Positions 48,896 through 58,682 are shown, counted from the stretch's first letter. The stretch is DNA of 64,000 bases from PBB1 sp040400875 (GCA_040400875.1 JBBAPK010000003.1:47799-111798), one strand, 5' to 3'. Notes: generated by a model from the letters alone, not told the origin. Numbers and translations are program-made.

Positions 48896-49318
48896 ATGGA
48901 CTGCGTGGTCAATTGGGTCGCTGCTGCTGGCATGAGCTTTGTGGCAGAGACGGGCAGCGGGCACATGATCGTGATGGACGGGGCCCCTGAGGGGGGTGGC
49001 CGTAATTTGGCGCCGCGCCCTATGGAAACTGTGCTCGCGGGCACGGCTGGCTGTACAGCCTATGACGTGGTGCTGATCCTGCGACGTGGCAGGCAGGCGG
49101 TGACGGGCTGTCAGGTCAAGGTGGCCTCAACCCGGGCCGAGACCGATCCCAAGGTGTTCACCAAGATCAACATGCACTTCACCATCACAGGCAGCGACAT
49201 CACAGCTGCTGCGGTGCAAAGAGCAATTCAGATGTCGCACGACAAATATTGCTCCGCCAGCATCATGCTCGGTAAAACCGCCGAGATAACCACCAGCTTT
49301 GACATCGTGACCGTCTGA
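48896..49318 (+). CDS. OsmC family protein
   Basis: 140 residues. OsmC/YhfA-like fold with the two conserved cysteines: one in LAGTAGCTAYDVV (about 53) and one in DKYCSASIML (about 118). Some relatives reduce organic hydroperoxides; for the YhfA-like branch the role is unproven. The N-terminal MDCVVNWVAAAGMSFVAET is typical. A G-rich stretch (GGGGTGG) precedes ATG 48896. It converges on coq7. Confidence 0.9.
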   Translation: MDCVVNWVAAAGMSFVAETGSGHMIVMDGAPEGGGRNLAPRPMETVLAGTAGCTAYDVVLILRRGRQAVTGCQVKVASTRAETDPKVFTKINMHFTITGSDITAAAVQRAIQMSHDKYCSASIMLGKTAEITTSFDIVTV

Positions 49319-49352
49319 TCCCATCCCGCCGTAGATGGCAGGATGGCCTGTG

Positions 49353-50012
49353 TCACAGATAGTGAGCCGTGCGCGTCATGACCCCAGCGGCTGCGCGCAT
49401 CGCCCAGCGCAGCGGCGTGGACAGTTCGCTGGCGCCCGACTGCTGCGCTTCTTGGGCATGGCGCGACTCGTCGGCCTTCATCTGCATCACGATCGCGCGG
49501 GATCGCTGGTCGGCTGCTGGCAGCTTGTCCAGATGGCCTTCGAGGTGGTGCTCAACCTGCCGCTCTGTTTCAACCACGAAGCCCAAACCCATCGCTTCGC
49601 TGCTGCGGCCAGCCACCCAGCCCATCACAAAGGAGCCCGCGTACCAAAGCGGATTGAGCAAGCTTGGGCGCGCGCCCAGTTCGGCCAGGCGCTGTTGTGT
49701 CCAGGCCAGATGATCGGTTTCTTCGCGCGCCGCTGCCTTTAGCTTGTCGCGCAGTTCAGGGTTCTGGGTGGCCATCGATTGCGCCGCATACAAAGCTTGC
49801 GCGCAAACCTCTCCGACATGATTGACGCGCATCAGCGCGCCCGACAGTGAGCGCTCGGCCAGCGAGAGCTGCGAATCGTCGTGCGTGCATGCTGCCCCCG
49901 CGCCGTTGCCTTTCGGGCTCAAGTCTGCGCTTGGCAACTGCCGCGAGGAAACTGCCACGCCCGAGAGGGTTCTGAGCGCGTTGTCGGTGGCAATGATGAT
50001 TTGATCAAGCAT
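49353..50012 (-). CDS. coq7: 2-polyprenyl-3-methyl-6-methoxy-1,4-benzoquinone monooxygenase
   Basis: 219 residues. Di-iron hydroxylase of ubiquinone synthesis. Metal-ligand motifs are visible: LMRVNHVGEVCAQALY, AREETDHLAWTQ and ADESRHAQEA. The length fits the beta/gammaproteobacterial Coq7 form. ATG 50012 lacks a strong ribosome site. It diverges from the porin gene across 330 bases. Confidence 0.95.
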   Translation of the reverse strand: MLDQIIIATDNALRTLSGVAVSSRQLPSADLSPKGNGAGAACTHDDSQLSLAERSLSGALMRVNHVGEVCAQALYAAQSMATQNPELRDKLKAAAREETDHLAWTQQRLAELGARPSLLNPLWYAGSFVMGWVAGRSSEAMGLGFVVETERQVEHHLEGHLDKLPAADQRSRAIVMQMKADESRHAQEAQQSGASELSTPLRWAMRAAAGVMTRTAHYL

Positions 50013-50341
50013 GCTTAAAAGTCTGCGTTGGAAAACACCCTTGACTCAACCCAGTGACGGCATGAACATTCATCCACCAGTCAGTGCTGGGCATGTATTG
50101 ACTTAATTTTGTTGCGCCACGCCTGCTTTCACCCAGTTTTTGTGACGCGAAATGTGCGGTGGGGGTCGTGTGGTGTTCGGGCAACACACTGTCAGTGTGC
50201 CTTAGTTTTTTTTGGTTGTCTGTGGGCGCGGCGATGGAATTTCGCGGGCTTGTGACTACCATCCGGCGTGTTGGTGATTGGTGGCGTTGAATCGCTCCAG
50301 TTTCGTTTCGATTTCAATGGACAGTTCAGGAGATTTCCCAA
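50013..50341. other. Intergenic region between coq7 and the porin gene
   Basis: 329 bases with no gene. A hairpin CACACT-GTC-AGTGTG (50185-50199) followed by CCTTAG and a run of eight T reads as a weak terminator or attenuator on the plus strand. The porin ribosome site AGGAG lies at about 50328-50333. No firm promoter could be assigned. Confidence 0.45.
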
Positions 50342-51580
50342 ATGAAAAAATCAGTCGTCGCCCTCGCGGTCTTGGGTGCTTTCACCGGCCTCGCTTCGGC
50401 CCAATCTTCGGTCACTCTTTACGGTCGGCTTGACGCTAATGTGGGATCTGTCGATCCTGGCAGCAAGGGCCTTGCCGCCAAGGGTGCAAATGTTGGTGAA
50501 GCTGTCACTAAGATGAGCGACGGTGGCACAGGCGGTCTTGGCGCGTCTCGCTTCGGCATGCGTGGAGTTGAAGACCTGGGCGACGGCGTCAAGGCCTATT
50601 TCAAGCTTGAGTCCCAGATTTCGGTAGATACAGGTGCGAACGGCGGCGCCACCCAGACGTCTACCAACTCAATGTTCAACCGGGAGGCCTACGTGGGCGT
50701 GGGTTCATCGACTTGGGGCGATATTCGCTTCGGCCGTTTGGAAACCCTCTCTCGTGAAGTAAACCGTACGATCAACGACGCGAGCGACGATAACCAACTG
50801 AAGGTCTCAGAGGTGATCGACGCGACCAACCCAGACGGGTCCAAACCCAAGACAGCCTACGGGCAAAATCGGGTTTACTTCAACGACTTCGGCACCCGGG
50901 TCGACAATGCGATCTCGTATCGTTCGCCCAGTTTCATGGGCATGGCCCAGATGATTGCCACCTACAGCTTCAGCGAGAGCGCAGTTGCGCCTTCTGGCAA
51001 CACCAGCACGGCGTTTTCTGGCAACACCGCTGCAGTTGGAAATATCTCTGCTTACATGGGCGTGGGTTTCATCGTGACCGCGGGCCCGCTTTCTGCTGAT
51101 TTGGTTTACGAGCAGTTGAATGGTGGTGGTCAAGGCGGTGGTGCTTACGCTAAGACCGGCACGATCGGTGCCAACTATGACCTCGGATTTGCGAAGATTT
51201 ATGCCGCGTACCAAGATGGTACCGATGTGACTCAGGCATTCGGTGCGAACGCGAATACCGTTTTCACCGGCGGTACCGGGAGCGTAGACGGAAAAAGTTC
51301 TGGTGTTGACCTTAAAGCGAGCAATTTCGGCGTCAAGGTTCCCGTGGGCAAGTGGACCTTCGTGGCCCAGTACACCCAGTCTGAGCTGTCTGGCCCTAAT
51401 TTGCTCAAGAGCGTTTGGGGAACCGACGAACTCAACCAGTCGAAGTACGGAATGTCAGCTGCGTATGCTCTTTCGAAGCGCACCACGATCTATGGTGTGG
51501 TCATTGGCCGCAGCGGTGATCAGGACGAGTACTTCAACCGCAAGAACGAGTACAACATCGGTTTGGCTCACACCTTCTGA
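50342..51580 (+). CDS. Gram-negative porin (Omp32-type)
   Basis: 412 residues. Signal peptide KKSVVALAVLGAFTGLASA, then the mature start QSSVTLYGRLDANVG typical of Burkholderiales trimeric porins. The 16-stranded barrel has SRFGMRGVEDLGDG, YVGVGSSTWGDIRFGR and the C-terminal phenylalanine (GLAHTF) needed for outer-membrane insertion. Lower GC than its neighbours, as expected for a highly expressed gene. Followed by a strong terminator. Confidence 0.97.
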   Translation: MKKSVVALAVLGAFTGLASAQSSVTLYGRLDANVGSVDPGSKGLAAKGANVGEAVTKMSDGGTGGLGASRFGMRGVEDLGDGVKAYFKLESQISVDTGANGGATQTSTNSMFNREAYVGVGSSTWGDIRFGRLETLSREVNRTINDASDDNQLKVSEVIDATNPDGSKPKTAYGQNRVYFNDFGTRVDNAISYRSPSFMGMAQMIATYSFSESAVAPSGNTSTAFSGNTAAVGNISAYMGVGFIVTAGPLSADLVYEQLNGGGQGGGAYAKTGTIGANYDLGFAKIYAAYQDGTDVTQAFGANANTVFTGGTGSVDGKSSGVDLKASNFGVKVPVGKWTFVAQYTQSELSGPNLLKSVWGTDELNQSKYGMSAAYALSKRTTIYGVVIGRSGDQDEYFNRKNEYNIGLAHTF

Positions 51581-51607
51581 TCTTCAGACGAAGATGGGTT
51601 GAAATCT

Positions 51608-51635
51608 GAAAGCCGCCTTCGGGCGGCTTTCTTCG
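51608..51635 (+). terminator. Intrinsic terminator of the porin gene
   Basis: GAAAGCCGCC, loop TTCG, GGCGGCTTTC, then TTCGTT. A 10-base perfect stem. Confidence 0.88.
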
Positions 51636-51667
51636 TTATGGAGTGACCTTTTCGGGTCATCGTTTGG

Positions 51668-52456
51668 GTGGCATTTGTGGCCCCTGCATTCAGTTCTGTG
51701 TGCGCAGGTCAATCAAGGCCGGCGATTGCCAAAGTCTGCGGCCCATGGGCTCGGCTCTTGGGCCTTGCCTTGGTGGCGTTTGCAATGGTGGGCTGCGCGG
51801 CCACGCCGAACGAGCAGGCTGCTTGCGGCGGCGGCGATGCGAATTCCTGGCAGCCGTTCGAGTTTCCCTTCAAGCGGGCGACGCAATATGTGCCCATCAC
51901 GCTGGACGGTCAACCCGTGATTCAGGCCGATGCGGACAACTCGGTCAGCCTTTATCGACGAATGGTAAGTGTGCAGCCCGGTGAGTTGGGCCATCTGGCG
52001 TTTTCGTGGATGGTGCCCCAGTTGATCATGCAAGCTGATCTGAGCGTGCAGGAACACGAAGATGCGCCGGTGCGGCTGGTGCTGGCCTTTGACGGCGATT
52101 TCAGCAAGCTGCCAATCAAGGATCGATTGTTGTTTGATCTGGTCGAAGGCGTGATCGGCGAGCCGCCACCCTACGCGACGCTGATGTATGTCTGGGACAA
52201 CCATGCCCCCGTCGGCTCGGTGATCGTCGCCGCTCGCACCAGTCGCATACGCAAGATCGTCGTCGACTCGGGGCCGACGCAAACGTCGGTGTGGCGGTTT
52301 CACGACCGCGACATCGCCAGTGATTTCAGAAAAGCCTATGGCGAGGAACCCGGCCCGCTGACCTCAGTGGCCCTGATGACCGATGGCGACAACACCCGCA
52401 GCCGGGTGCGAGCCTATTACGGTGAGGTGAAGCTGCTCAAACCAGCAGCACGCTAG
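51668..52456 (+). CDS. DUF3047 family protein, probable lipoprotein
   Basis: 262 residues if GTG 51668 is the start; GTG codons at about 51677 and 51698 are alternatives. The N-terminal hydrophobic stretch LLGLALVAFAMVGCAA ends in a lipobox-like MVGC. The DUF3047 part has LMYVWDNHAPVGSV, RIRKIVVDSGP, DIASDFRKAYGEEPGP and ALMTDGDNTRSRVRAYYG. Function is unknown. It converges with lysA, overlapping by 4 bases. Confidence 0.82.
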   Translation: MAFVAPAFSSVCAGQSRPAIAKVCGPWARLLGLALVAFAMVGCAATPNEQAACGGGDANSWQPFEFPFKRATQYVPITLDGQPVIQADADNSVSLYRRMVSVQPGELGHLAFSWMVPQLIMQADLSVQEHEDAPVRLVLAFDGDFSKLPIKDRLLFDLVEGVIGEPPPYATLMYVWDNHAPVGSVIVAARTSRIRKIVVDSGPTQTSVWRFHDRDIASDFRKAYGEEPGPLTSVALMTDGDNTRSRVRAYYGEVKLLKPAAR

Positions 52457-53739
52457 CCTTGTGCTGGCAGCAAGTGTTCGCCGCGGAAAAGCTCGGTGGA
52501 CTGCTCGCGGTCCCGGATCAGCCAAGACTGATCGCCTGACACCATGACCTCTGCGGCACGGCCGCGGGTGTTGTAGTTGCTGGCCATGCTCATTCCGTAG
52601 GCACCTGCCGACAAGACTGCCAGCAAATCCCCTGACTGAACGGCCAGATCGCGGTCACGTCCCAACCAGTCGCCCGATTCACACACAGGTCCGACCACGT
52701 CATAAGTCACCGGCTCGGCGTCGCTCAAACGACACGGCGAGATGCCCATCCAGGCCTCGTACATCGCCGGACGCATCAGGTCATTCATCCCGGCATCCAC
52801 GATGCAGAAGTTCTTGCCACCGACCTCGTGAGAGGGCTTCAGGTACAGAACCTCGGTGAGAAGCACCCCCGCATTGCCCACGAGCGAGCGGCCAGGTTCG
52901 AACATCAGCTTGCGCTGCCCATGGCCGCGCTCATCGATGCGCTGTAGCAGCGCGCCAATCAACTCGGCCGCAGAGGGTGGCTGCTCGTTGGTGTAGGTGA
53001 TGCCCAGCCCGCCGCCGAGGTCCAGGTGATGCACTCGCACGCCGGTTGCTTCGACCGCCTCGACCAGGTCCAGCATGCGATCGACCGCATCGAGGTAAGG
53101 CGCGACTTCGGTGATTTGCGAACCGATGTGGCAATCGATGCCGACGACCTCGAGCCCCGGAAGTGCTGCAGCGCGCGCGTAAGCGGCCAACGCTCGCTCA
53201 TGGGCGATGCCGAACTTGTTGTCCTTGAGACCCGTGGAGATGTAGGGGTGAGTCTTCGCGTCGACGTCGGGGTTCACGCGCAAGCTGATGCGCGCTGTGT
53301 GCCCCGATTGCACAGCCACCGAAGAAAGGGTCTCGAGTTCGGCCTCGCTCTCGACGTTGAAACACATCACTCCGGCGGCGAGCGCTTGGCGCATTTCATC
53401 GCGTGTTTTGCCTACGCCCGAGAACACCACCTTCGATGGGTCGGCCCCGGCTGCCAGCACACGCTGCAGTTCACCGCCAGACACGATGTCAAAGCCACAA
53501 CCGGCCTGCGCAAACGTCTGCAGTACGGCCAAGCTTGAGTTGGCTTTGACCGCAAAGCACACGAGGTGGGATCTGCCCTCAAGGGCACTTTGGTAGGCCG
53601 AGAGCGCGGCGAGCATCGCGGTGCGCGAGTAGACGTAAAGCGGAGTGCCGAAGCGCTCTGCTAAGTCGGGCAAGCCACAACCGTCCAGGGTGAGCGTGTC
53701 GTCGCAGTAAGCCAGATGAGGCGCGCCTGGCAGCTTCAT
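52453..53739 (-). CDS. lysA: Diaminopimelate decarboxylase
   Basis: 428 residues. PLP enzyme, last step of lysine synthesis. The PLP lysine is in CFAVKANSSLAVLQ; also HIGSQI, DLGGGLG, EPGRSLVGNAG and the active-site cysteine in GPVCESGDWLG. The start codon overlaps the lptM stop by 1 base (TGATG), so translation is coupled to lptM. Confidence 0.97.
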   Translation of the reverse strand: MKLPGAPHLAYCDDTLTLDGCGLPDLAERFGTPLYVYSRTAMLAALSAYQSALEGRSHLVCFAVKANSSLAVLQTFAQAGCGFDIVSGGELQRVLAAGADPSKVVFSGVGKTRDEMRQALAAGVMCFNVESEAELETLSSVAVQSGHTARISLRVNPDVDAKTHPYISTGLKDNKFGIAHERALAAYARAAALPGLEVVGIDCHIGSQITEVAPYLDAVDRMLDLVEAVEATGVRVHHLDLGGGLGITYTNEQPPSAAELIGALLQRIDERGHGQRKLMFEPGRSLVGNAGVLLTEVLYLKPSHEVGGKNFCIVDAGMNDLMRPAMYEAWMGISPCRLSDAEPVTYDVVGPVCESGDWLGRDRDLAVQSGDLLAVLSAGAYGMSMASNYNTRGRAAEVMVSGDQSWLIRDREQSTELFRGEHLLPAQG

Positions 53740-53936
53740 CAGTTGGCCAAGCTATCAGTTGTCGTCGGCGACATGGCCTCAGCCTGAGTGAGCCTCGCCT
53801 GAAGCTTGGGCTGACCCGGCATGAACAACGGACCTTTTTGCCCGCACCCCGAAAGCATCGCGGCCAAGGCTATCAAGAGCACCAGACGAACCGGTCCGTG
53901 GACCGTGGGGACTAGACTCAGAGTGCTTTTCGACAT
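53739..53936 (-). CDS. lptM: LptM/YifL-type small lipoprotein
   Basis: 65 residues from ATG 53936 (MSKSTLSLVPTVHG). Lipoprotein signal LVLLIALAAMLSGC followed by the hallmark CGQKGPLFMPG. In E. coli LptM assists maturation of the LptD lipopolysaccharide translocon. Upstream of lysA, as in most relatives. TAGAAT on the minus strand lies 7 bases before the ATG with no ribosome site, suggesting a leaderless start. Confidence 0.9.
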   Translation of the reverse strand: MSKSTLSLVPTVHGPVRLVLLIALAAMLSGCGQKGPLFMPGQPKLQARLTQAEAMSPTTTDSLAN

Positions 53937-53955
53937 CCAGAGAATTCTACTGACC

Positions 53956-54315
53956 ATGCCCGAGTCGAACCTTCCGAGATCGTTGACTGACAGCGAGTTT
54001 CACGCCTTGGCCGCTGCCGTGCTGGCACGGATTGAGGAAACGGTTGACCGGTGGCTGCAAGACGATGTGATCGACATCGATTCGAGCCGCACCGGCGGCT
54101 TGCTGGAACTCAGCTTTCCGGACCGCAGCAAGATCGTGATCAACGCGCAGCCGCCCTTACATGAACTGTGGCTGGCTGCGCGCAGCGGTGGATTTCATTT
54201 CAAGTGCGCCAGCGATCGCTGGATCGATACGCGCAGCGGCACCGAGTTTCATGACGTGTTGTCGAGCTGCGCCAGCGAACAAGCCGGGCGGGCGTTGCGT
54301 TTCGGCTCTGCCTGA
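53956..54315 (+). CDS. cyaY: Iron-sulfur cluster assembly protein CyaY (frataxin)
   Basis: 119 residues from ATG 53956; the longer open frame upstream lies over lptM. Frataxin fold with the acidic helix FHALAAAVLARIEETVDRW, DDVIDIDSSRTGGLLEL, INAQPPLHELWLAARSGGFHF and FHDVLSSC. Modulates iron and cysteine-desulfurase activity in Fe-S assembly. Divergent from lptM-lysA with 19 bases between start codons. Confidence 0.94.
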   Translation: MPESNLPRSLTDSEFHALAAAVLARIEETVDRWLQDDVIDIDSSRTGGLLELSFPDRSKIVINAQPPLHELWLAARSGGFHFKCASDRWIDTRSGTEFHDVLSSCASEQAGRALRFGSA

Positions 54316-54341
54316 AGGTCGACTCGCCGGGCGCGGCGGGT

Positions 54342-56717
54342 TCAGCGCGAGAACAGGTCAAGGATGCTTTTGCGCTCCTCTTCGTCGGCAGGCTTGGGCA
54401 GGTTTTCGTCCAGCCCGACGCTGCTGATGCCGCTTCGCTGCGTGCTCTCCTCGTAGAACCACTCAGAGCCGATGTGAACCACGCCTTCAGGCGGATTCAC
54501 AGACAGCTCGGACTCGGGCTTGCCCTTGAGGGCGAAGCTCATGTAGTCGATCCACACCGGCAGAGCCAAGCCACCGCCGGTTTCGCGATCACCCAGCTTC
54601 CTGGGGTTGTCGTAGCCGATCCAAACGACGGCCACCACATCTTGCTGGTAGCCGGCAAACCAGGCATCCATCGAATCGTTGGTGGTGCCCGTCTTCCCAT
54701 AGATGTCGCGGCGCTTGAGTGCGACCTGCGCACGCGCTGCCGTGCCTGAGCGGGTGACTTCTTGCAGCAGGCTGTTCATCATGAAGGCATTGCGCGGGCT
54801 GATGGCCCTCATCGATTCGTCCAGCGGCTGCGGCTTGAATTGATGCACGATGCGGCCCTTCGAGTCGGTCACCTTGCTGACCAAGAACGGATTGACACGG
54901 TAGCCGCCGTTGGCAAACACCGCGTAGGCGCTGGCCAGTTGCAGCGGGGTCACCGAGCCCGCGCCAAGGGCCATCGTGAGGTACGCCGGATGCCGCTCGG
55001 CCTCGAAGCCGAATTTGGTAATCCAATCCTGCGCGTAGTTCGCGCCGATCGATTGGAGGATGCGGATCGAAACCATGTTTTTTGACTTGGCCAAAGCCTT
55101 GCGCATGGGCATCGGACCTTCAAACTTGCCGTCGTAGTTTTGCGGCTCCCATGGCTGGCTGCCGGTGCTGCCCGCGTCGAAGAAAAGCGGGGCATCGTTG
55201 ATCACCGTGGCCGGTGAAAAGCCGCGCTCAAGCGCAGCCGAGTAAACGAAGGGCTTGAAGCTGGAGCCGGGCTGGCGCCACGCCTGGGTCACGCGGTTGA
55301 AGACGTTCTTCGAGTAATCGAAGCCGCCGATCATCGCCAAGATCGCGCCGTTTTGCGGCGCCAGCGCCACGAAGGCACCTTCCACCTCGGGCAATTGGGT
55401 GGCGGTCCATGCGCCGTTGCCGCCCTCCACGACACGAATCACCGCGCCGCGGCGTATCTTGGTTTTGGGATTGGTCTTGTCGCCCAGACCCGAGGCGACC
55501 GGCTTTAGCCCGTCGCCCGTCAAAGTGATCTGCTCGCCACTTTGCAGGCTGGCAACCAGCCGCCGCGCATTGACCTCCAGCACCACGGCGGCTTTCAGCT
55601 GATCGTTGTCAGGGTGATCGCCCAGAGCCTCGCCGATTCGCACATCGACATCAGAAGCGTCGTTCGGCAGATCGATATAGGCCTCAGGGCCGCGGTATAC
55701 CTGTCGGCGCTCGTAGTCGAGGATCCCGCGCCGAAGCGCCGCGTAGGCCTGCATCTGATCCGTCGACTTGACTGTCAGATGAACCTGCAAGCCCAGCGTG
55801 TAGGCGTCCTCTCCGTACTGCGCGTGCACCAGTTGGCGTGCTGTTTCTGCAGCGTATTCGCCATGCAAGGGGGATACCGTTTGCGTGCGGTACACCAAGG
55901 TCTGCTTGCGCGCCTCGTCACGCTGTTCTTCGGTGATGAAGCCGTTTTCCAGCATGCGATCGATGATGTGAAGCTGCCGCACCGTCGCGCGTTTCACATT
56001 GGCGATGGGGTTGTAAGCCGACGGCGCCTTGGGCAGCCCTGCGAGCATCGCGGCTTCGGCCACAGAGATGTCCTTGAGGGGCTTGCCGAAGTAGATCTCG
56101 CTGGCCGAGGCAAACCCGTAGGCTCGCTGCCCAAGGTAGATCTGGTTCATGTAGACCTCAAGAATCTGATCCTTGGTCAGAATGCTCTCGATCTTCAGCG
56201 CCAGAAGAATTTCGTAGATCTTGCGGGTGAAGGTTTTCTCGGTCGACAGGTAAAAGTTGCGCGCCACCTGCATGGTGATGGTGGATGCGCCTTGACTGCG
56301 CGACTCGCCGAAGTTGGCCAGACCCGCTCGCAAGATGCCAAGGTAATCGACGCCGCCATGCTGATAAAAACGCGAGTCTTCGATGGCCAGCACCGCATCC
56401 TTGATGACCTTGGGCAACTCGGCCGCAGGCACGAAGTTGCGGCGTTCCTCGCCAAACTCGCCCAGTAAAATACCGTCTGCAGCGAAGATGCGCATCGGAA
56501 GCTTGGGGCGGTAATCCGTGAGTCCGCTGATCTCGGGCAGATTGGGATAAGCCACCGCCAGCGCAATCGCACCCAGCATTACTGCGCTCATGCCCAGTGC
56601 GATCAGCGTGCCTGTCGCGCCCAGCAGCCACGTGACCACAACGGCCAGCCACCCTCGCGTTTTTGCCGATGACGGTGGTTTTGCAGAGCCGTTGGCCCCA
56701 CGACGGGATAGGCTCAT
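54342..56717 (-). CDS. mrcA: Penicillin-binding protein 1A (bifunctional)
   Basis: 791 residues. Inner-membrane peptidoglycan synthase: a membrane anchor near 35-56, a glycosyltransferase domain (EDSRFYQHGGVD, GASTITMQVARN, QIYLGQRAYGF) and a transpeptidase domain with SSFKPFVYSAAL (active serine), SKNMVS and KTGTTNDSMDAW. Complete by length. Divergent from pilM, the arrangement common in Beta- and Gammaproteobacteria. Confidence 0.97.
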   Translation of the reverse strand: MSLSRRGANGSAKPPSSAKTRGWLAVVVTWLLGATGTLIALGMSAVMLGAIALAVAYPNLPEISGLTDYRPKLPMRIFAADGILLGEFGEERRNFVPAAELPKVIKDAVLAIEDSRFYQHGGVDYLGILRAGLANFGESRSQGASTITMQVARNFYLSTEKTFTRKIYEILLALKIESILTKDQILEVYMNQIYLGQRAYGFASASEIYFGKPLKDISVAEAAMLAGLPKAPSAYNPIANVKRATVRQLHIIDRMLENGFITEEQRDEARKQTLVYRTQTVSPLHGEYAAETARQLVHAQYGEDAYTLGLQVHLTVKSTDQMQAYAALRRGILDYERRQVYRGPEAYIDLPNDASDVDVRIGEALGDHPDNDQLKAAVVLEVNARRLVASLQSGEQITLTGDGLKPVASGLGDKTNPKTKIRRGAVIRVVEGGNGAWTATQLPEVEGAFVALAPQNGAILAMIGGFDYSKNVFNRVTQAWRQPGSSFKPFVYSAALERGFSPATVINDAPLFFDAGSTGSQPWEPQNYDGKFEGPMPMRKALAKSKNMVSIRILQSIGANYAQDWITKFGFEAERHPAYLTMALGAGSVTPLQLASAYAVFANGGYRVNPFLVSKVTDSKGRIVHQFKPQPLDESMRAISPRNAFMMNSLLQEVTRSGTAARAQVALKRRDIYGKTGTTNDSMDAWFAGYQQDVVAVVWIGYDNPRKLGDRETGGGLALPVWIDYMSFALKGKPESELSVNPPEGVVHIGSEWFYEESTQRSGISSVGLDENLPKPADEEERKSILDLFSR

Positions 56718-56983
56718 GGAGCTCCTGACATATCGGGCTCAATTATAGGAAGCACCCCGCCGCAAACCCCCTTGGACGCTTCTTGTTACGCCAAGGTCGG
56801 ACAAACGACTAAGGTGGTACCCCAAGGTGCCGATAACTGGGCCTGATGAGCGTGTGTCTCGGGCAGCGAAACTGGGGGGTGGAATGCCCCCTTTTCCCTT
56901 TTTGAACATAGGCTTTACTGCTAGCATTCAAGTGAATTCTTAACAGTTCGTCGCGTTTTGTGGCGACCTGAAGGACAAGGCCT

Positions 56984-58063
56984 GTGAGCTTTATAGACAC
57001 TCTGCTGGGCCGGACGCACCCCTCAATGATCGGGCTTGATATCAGTTCATCAAGCGTGAAACTGGTCGAACTGGGGCAGGATGAATCCGGAAAATACATT
57101 CTTGAGCGCTTCGCTTCCGAGAGCTTTGAAAAAGGCTGGATAGTCGACGGCCAAATCGAGAAATTCGAAGAAGTCGCTGATGCGGTGCGCCGGGTCATCT
57201 CCAAGAGTGGCACCAAGACCCGAAACGTGGTGATGGCGATGCCGCAGGCTTCGGTGATCACCAAGAAAATCATCTTGCCGGCTGGCCTGCGTGAAGACGA
57301 ACTCGAGCTTCAGGTCGAGTCCGAAGCCAATCAATACATCCCCTTTTCGCTCGACGAGGTGAGTCTCGACTTTTGCGTCATAGGCCCGTGCCCCACATCG
57401 TTCGGCGACGTTGAGGTTCTGATCGCCGCGTCGCGCAAAGACCGAGTTCAGGATCGGCAGGGCCTGGCCGAGGCCGCAGGCCTCAAGCCGGTGGTGCTTG
57501 ATGTCGAGTCGCATGCGTCACGCATGGCGATGGCGCGCATCGTGCGTGCTTTGCCCAACGAGGGGCGCGACTCGCTGGTCGCGCTTTTCGAAATTGGTGC
57601 CGACACCACCAGCCTCAAGGTTTTGCTCGACGACGAGTTGCTGTATGACCGCGACCAGGCCTTCGGCGGCTCGCAGCTGACCCAGTTGATCTCTCGCCAG
57701 TACGGCTTTTCATTCGAAGAGGCTGAGCAAAAGAAACTGGTGTCCGACCTGCCTGACGACTACCAGTCGCAAATCCTGATGCCCTTCGTTGACAGCTTGT
57801 CGCAGGAAATCGGCCGCGCGCTGCAGTACTTTTTTACCAGCACGCCGCACCACAAGGTTCACTACGTGATGCTCGCTGGCGGCACGGCCACCCTGCCTGG
57901 CCTGAAAGACCGCGTGACGCAGCTCACAGGCTTTGCCTCCAAGGTCGTCAATCCGTTTGACAACATGACGCTTGGCTCGTCAGTGCGTGAAAGCAAGCTG
58001 TACCGAGAGGCGCCGTCCTACCTGACCGCGTGCGGCCTGGCGATGCGGAGGTTTGCCAAGTGA
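56984..58063 (+). CDS. pilM: Type IV pilus assembly protein PilM
   Basis: 359 residues starting at GTG 56984 with AAGGAC upstream. Actin-like ATPase fold: GLDISSSSVKLVEL at the N-terminus, MPQASVITKKI, EVLIAASRKD and MLAGGTATLPGLKDR. It joins PilN on the cytoplasmic face of the pilus alignment complex. First gene of pilMNOPQ; its stop overlaps the pilN start. Confidence 0.97.
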   Translation: MSFIDTLLGRTHPSMIGLDISSSSVKLVELGQDESGKYILERFASESFEKGWIVDGQIEKFEEVADAVRRVISKSGTKTRNVVMAMPQASVITKKIILPAGLREDELELQVESEANQYIPFSLDEVSLDFCVIGPCPTSFGDVEVLIAASRKDRVQDRQGLAEAAGLKPVVLDVESHASRMAMARIVRALPNEGRDSLVALFEIGADTTSLKVLLDDELLYDRDQAFGGSQLTQLISRQYGFSFEEAEQKKLVSDLPDDYQSQILMPFVDSLSQEIGRALQYFFTSTPHHKVHYVMLAGGTATLPGLKDRVTQLTGFASKVVNPFDNMTLGSSVRESKLYREAPSYLTACGLAMRRFAK

Positions 58064-58677
58064 TCCTGATCAACCTGCTGCCGCACCGTGCGGAAAAGCG
58101 CCGGCGCAGGAAGGTCGCATTCTTTTCGGGTATCGCAGTTGCTGCTCTCGTGGGTTTGATGGTCGTGGGCTTGTGGTTTGCCGTGGTCCGGCAACTCACC
58201 TACGGTCAGCAAGAGCGCAATGCGTTTCTTGGGCGGGAAATCCAGAAGCTGGAAGCGCAGATCCGCGACATCGCGGGCTTGAAGAGTGAAATCGAAGCAC
58301 TGAAAGCGCGGCAAAAGGCGGTCGAAGACCTGCAGTCCGACCGCAACACTCCCGTCCATTTGCTCAACGAGTTGGTCAAGCAGACCCCCGAGGGCATCTA
58401 CTTCAAGTCGGTCAAGCAAGAAGGCCAGTCCTTGAACATCTCTGGCGTGGCGCAAACCAACGAGCGGGTGTCCGAGTTCCTGCGCAACACCAACAACAAC
58501 TCTGAGTGGCTCGAGCGGCCCGAGTTGATAGAAATCCGGGCTTCAAGCGCGCAAACCGCAGACCGTTCGCAAAAGCGCTTGTTTGACTTCTTGATCCGTG
58601 TGCACATCAAGCGCCAGCAAGACGCAACGGGCGCGGCTGATGCTGCGTCGGCCATCCCTGCTGCCAAGAAGAGCTGA
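58060..58677 (+). CDS. pilN: Type IV pilus assembly protein PilN
   Basis: 205 residues from GTG 58060 (ILINLLPHRAEKRRRRK, the PilM-binding motif). One membrane segment (GIAVAALVGLMVVGLWFAVV, about 25-44), then a coiled coil and a periplasmic domain. The GTGA overlap with the pilM stop fixes the start; the open frame further upstream is a shadow. Confidence 0.95.
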   Translation: MILINLLPHRAEKRRRRKVAFFSGIAVAALVGLMVVGLWFAVVRQLTYGQQERNAFLGREIQKLEAQIRDIAGLKSEIEALKARQKAVEDLQSDRNTPVHLLNELVKQTPEGIYFKSVKQEGQSLNISGVAQTNERVSEFLRNTNNNSEWLERPELIEIRASSAQTADRSQKRLFDFLIRVHIKRQQDATGAADAASAIPAAKKS

Positions 58678-58682
58678 TTTCC

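Noticed and set aside
53821..53955. N-terminal extension of cyaY
   Set aside because: It overlaps lptM on the opposite strand, and CyaY begins at MPESNLPRSL.
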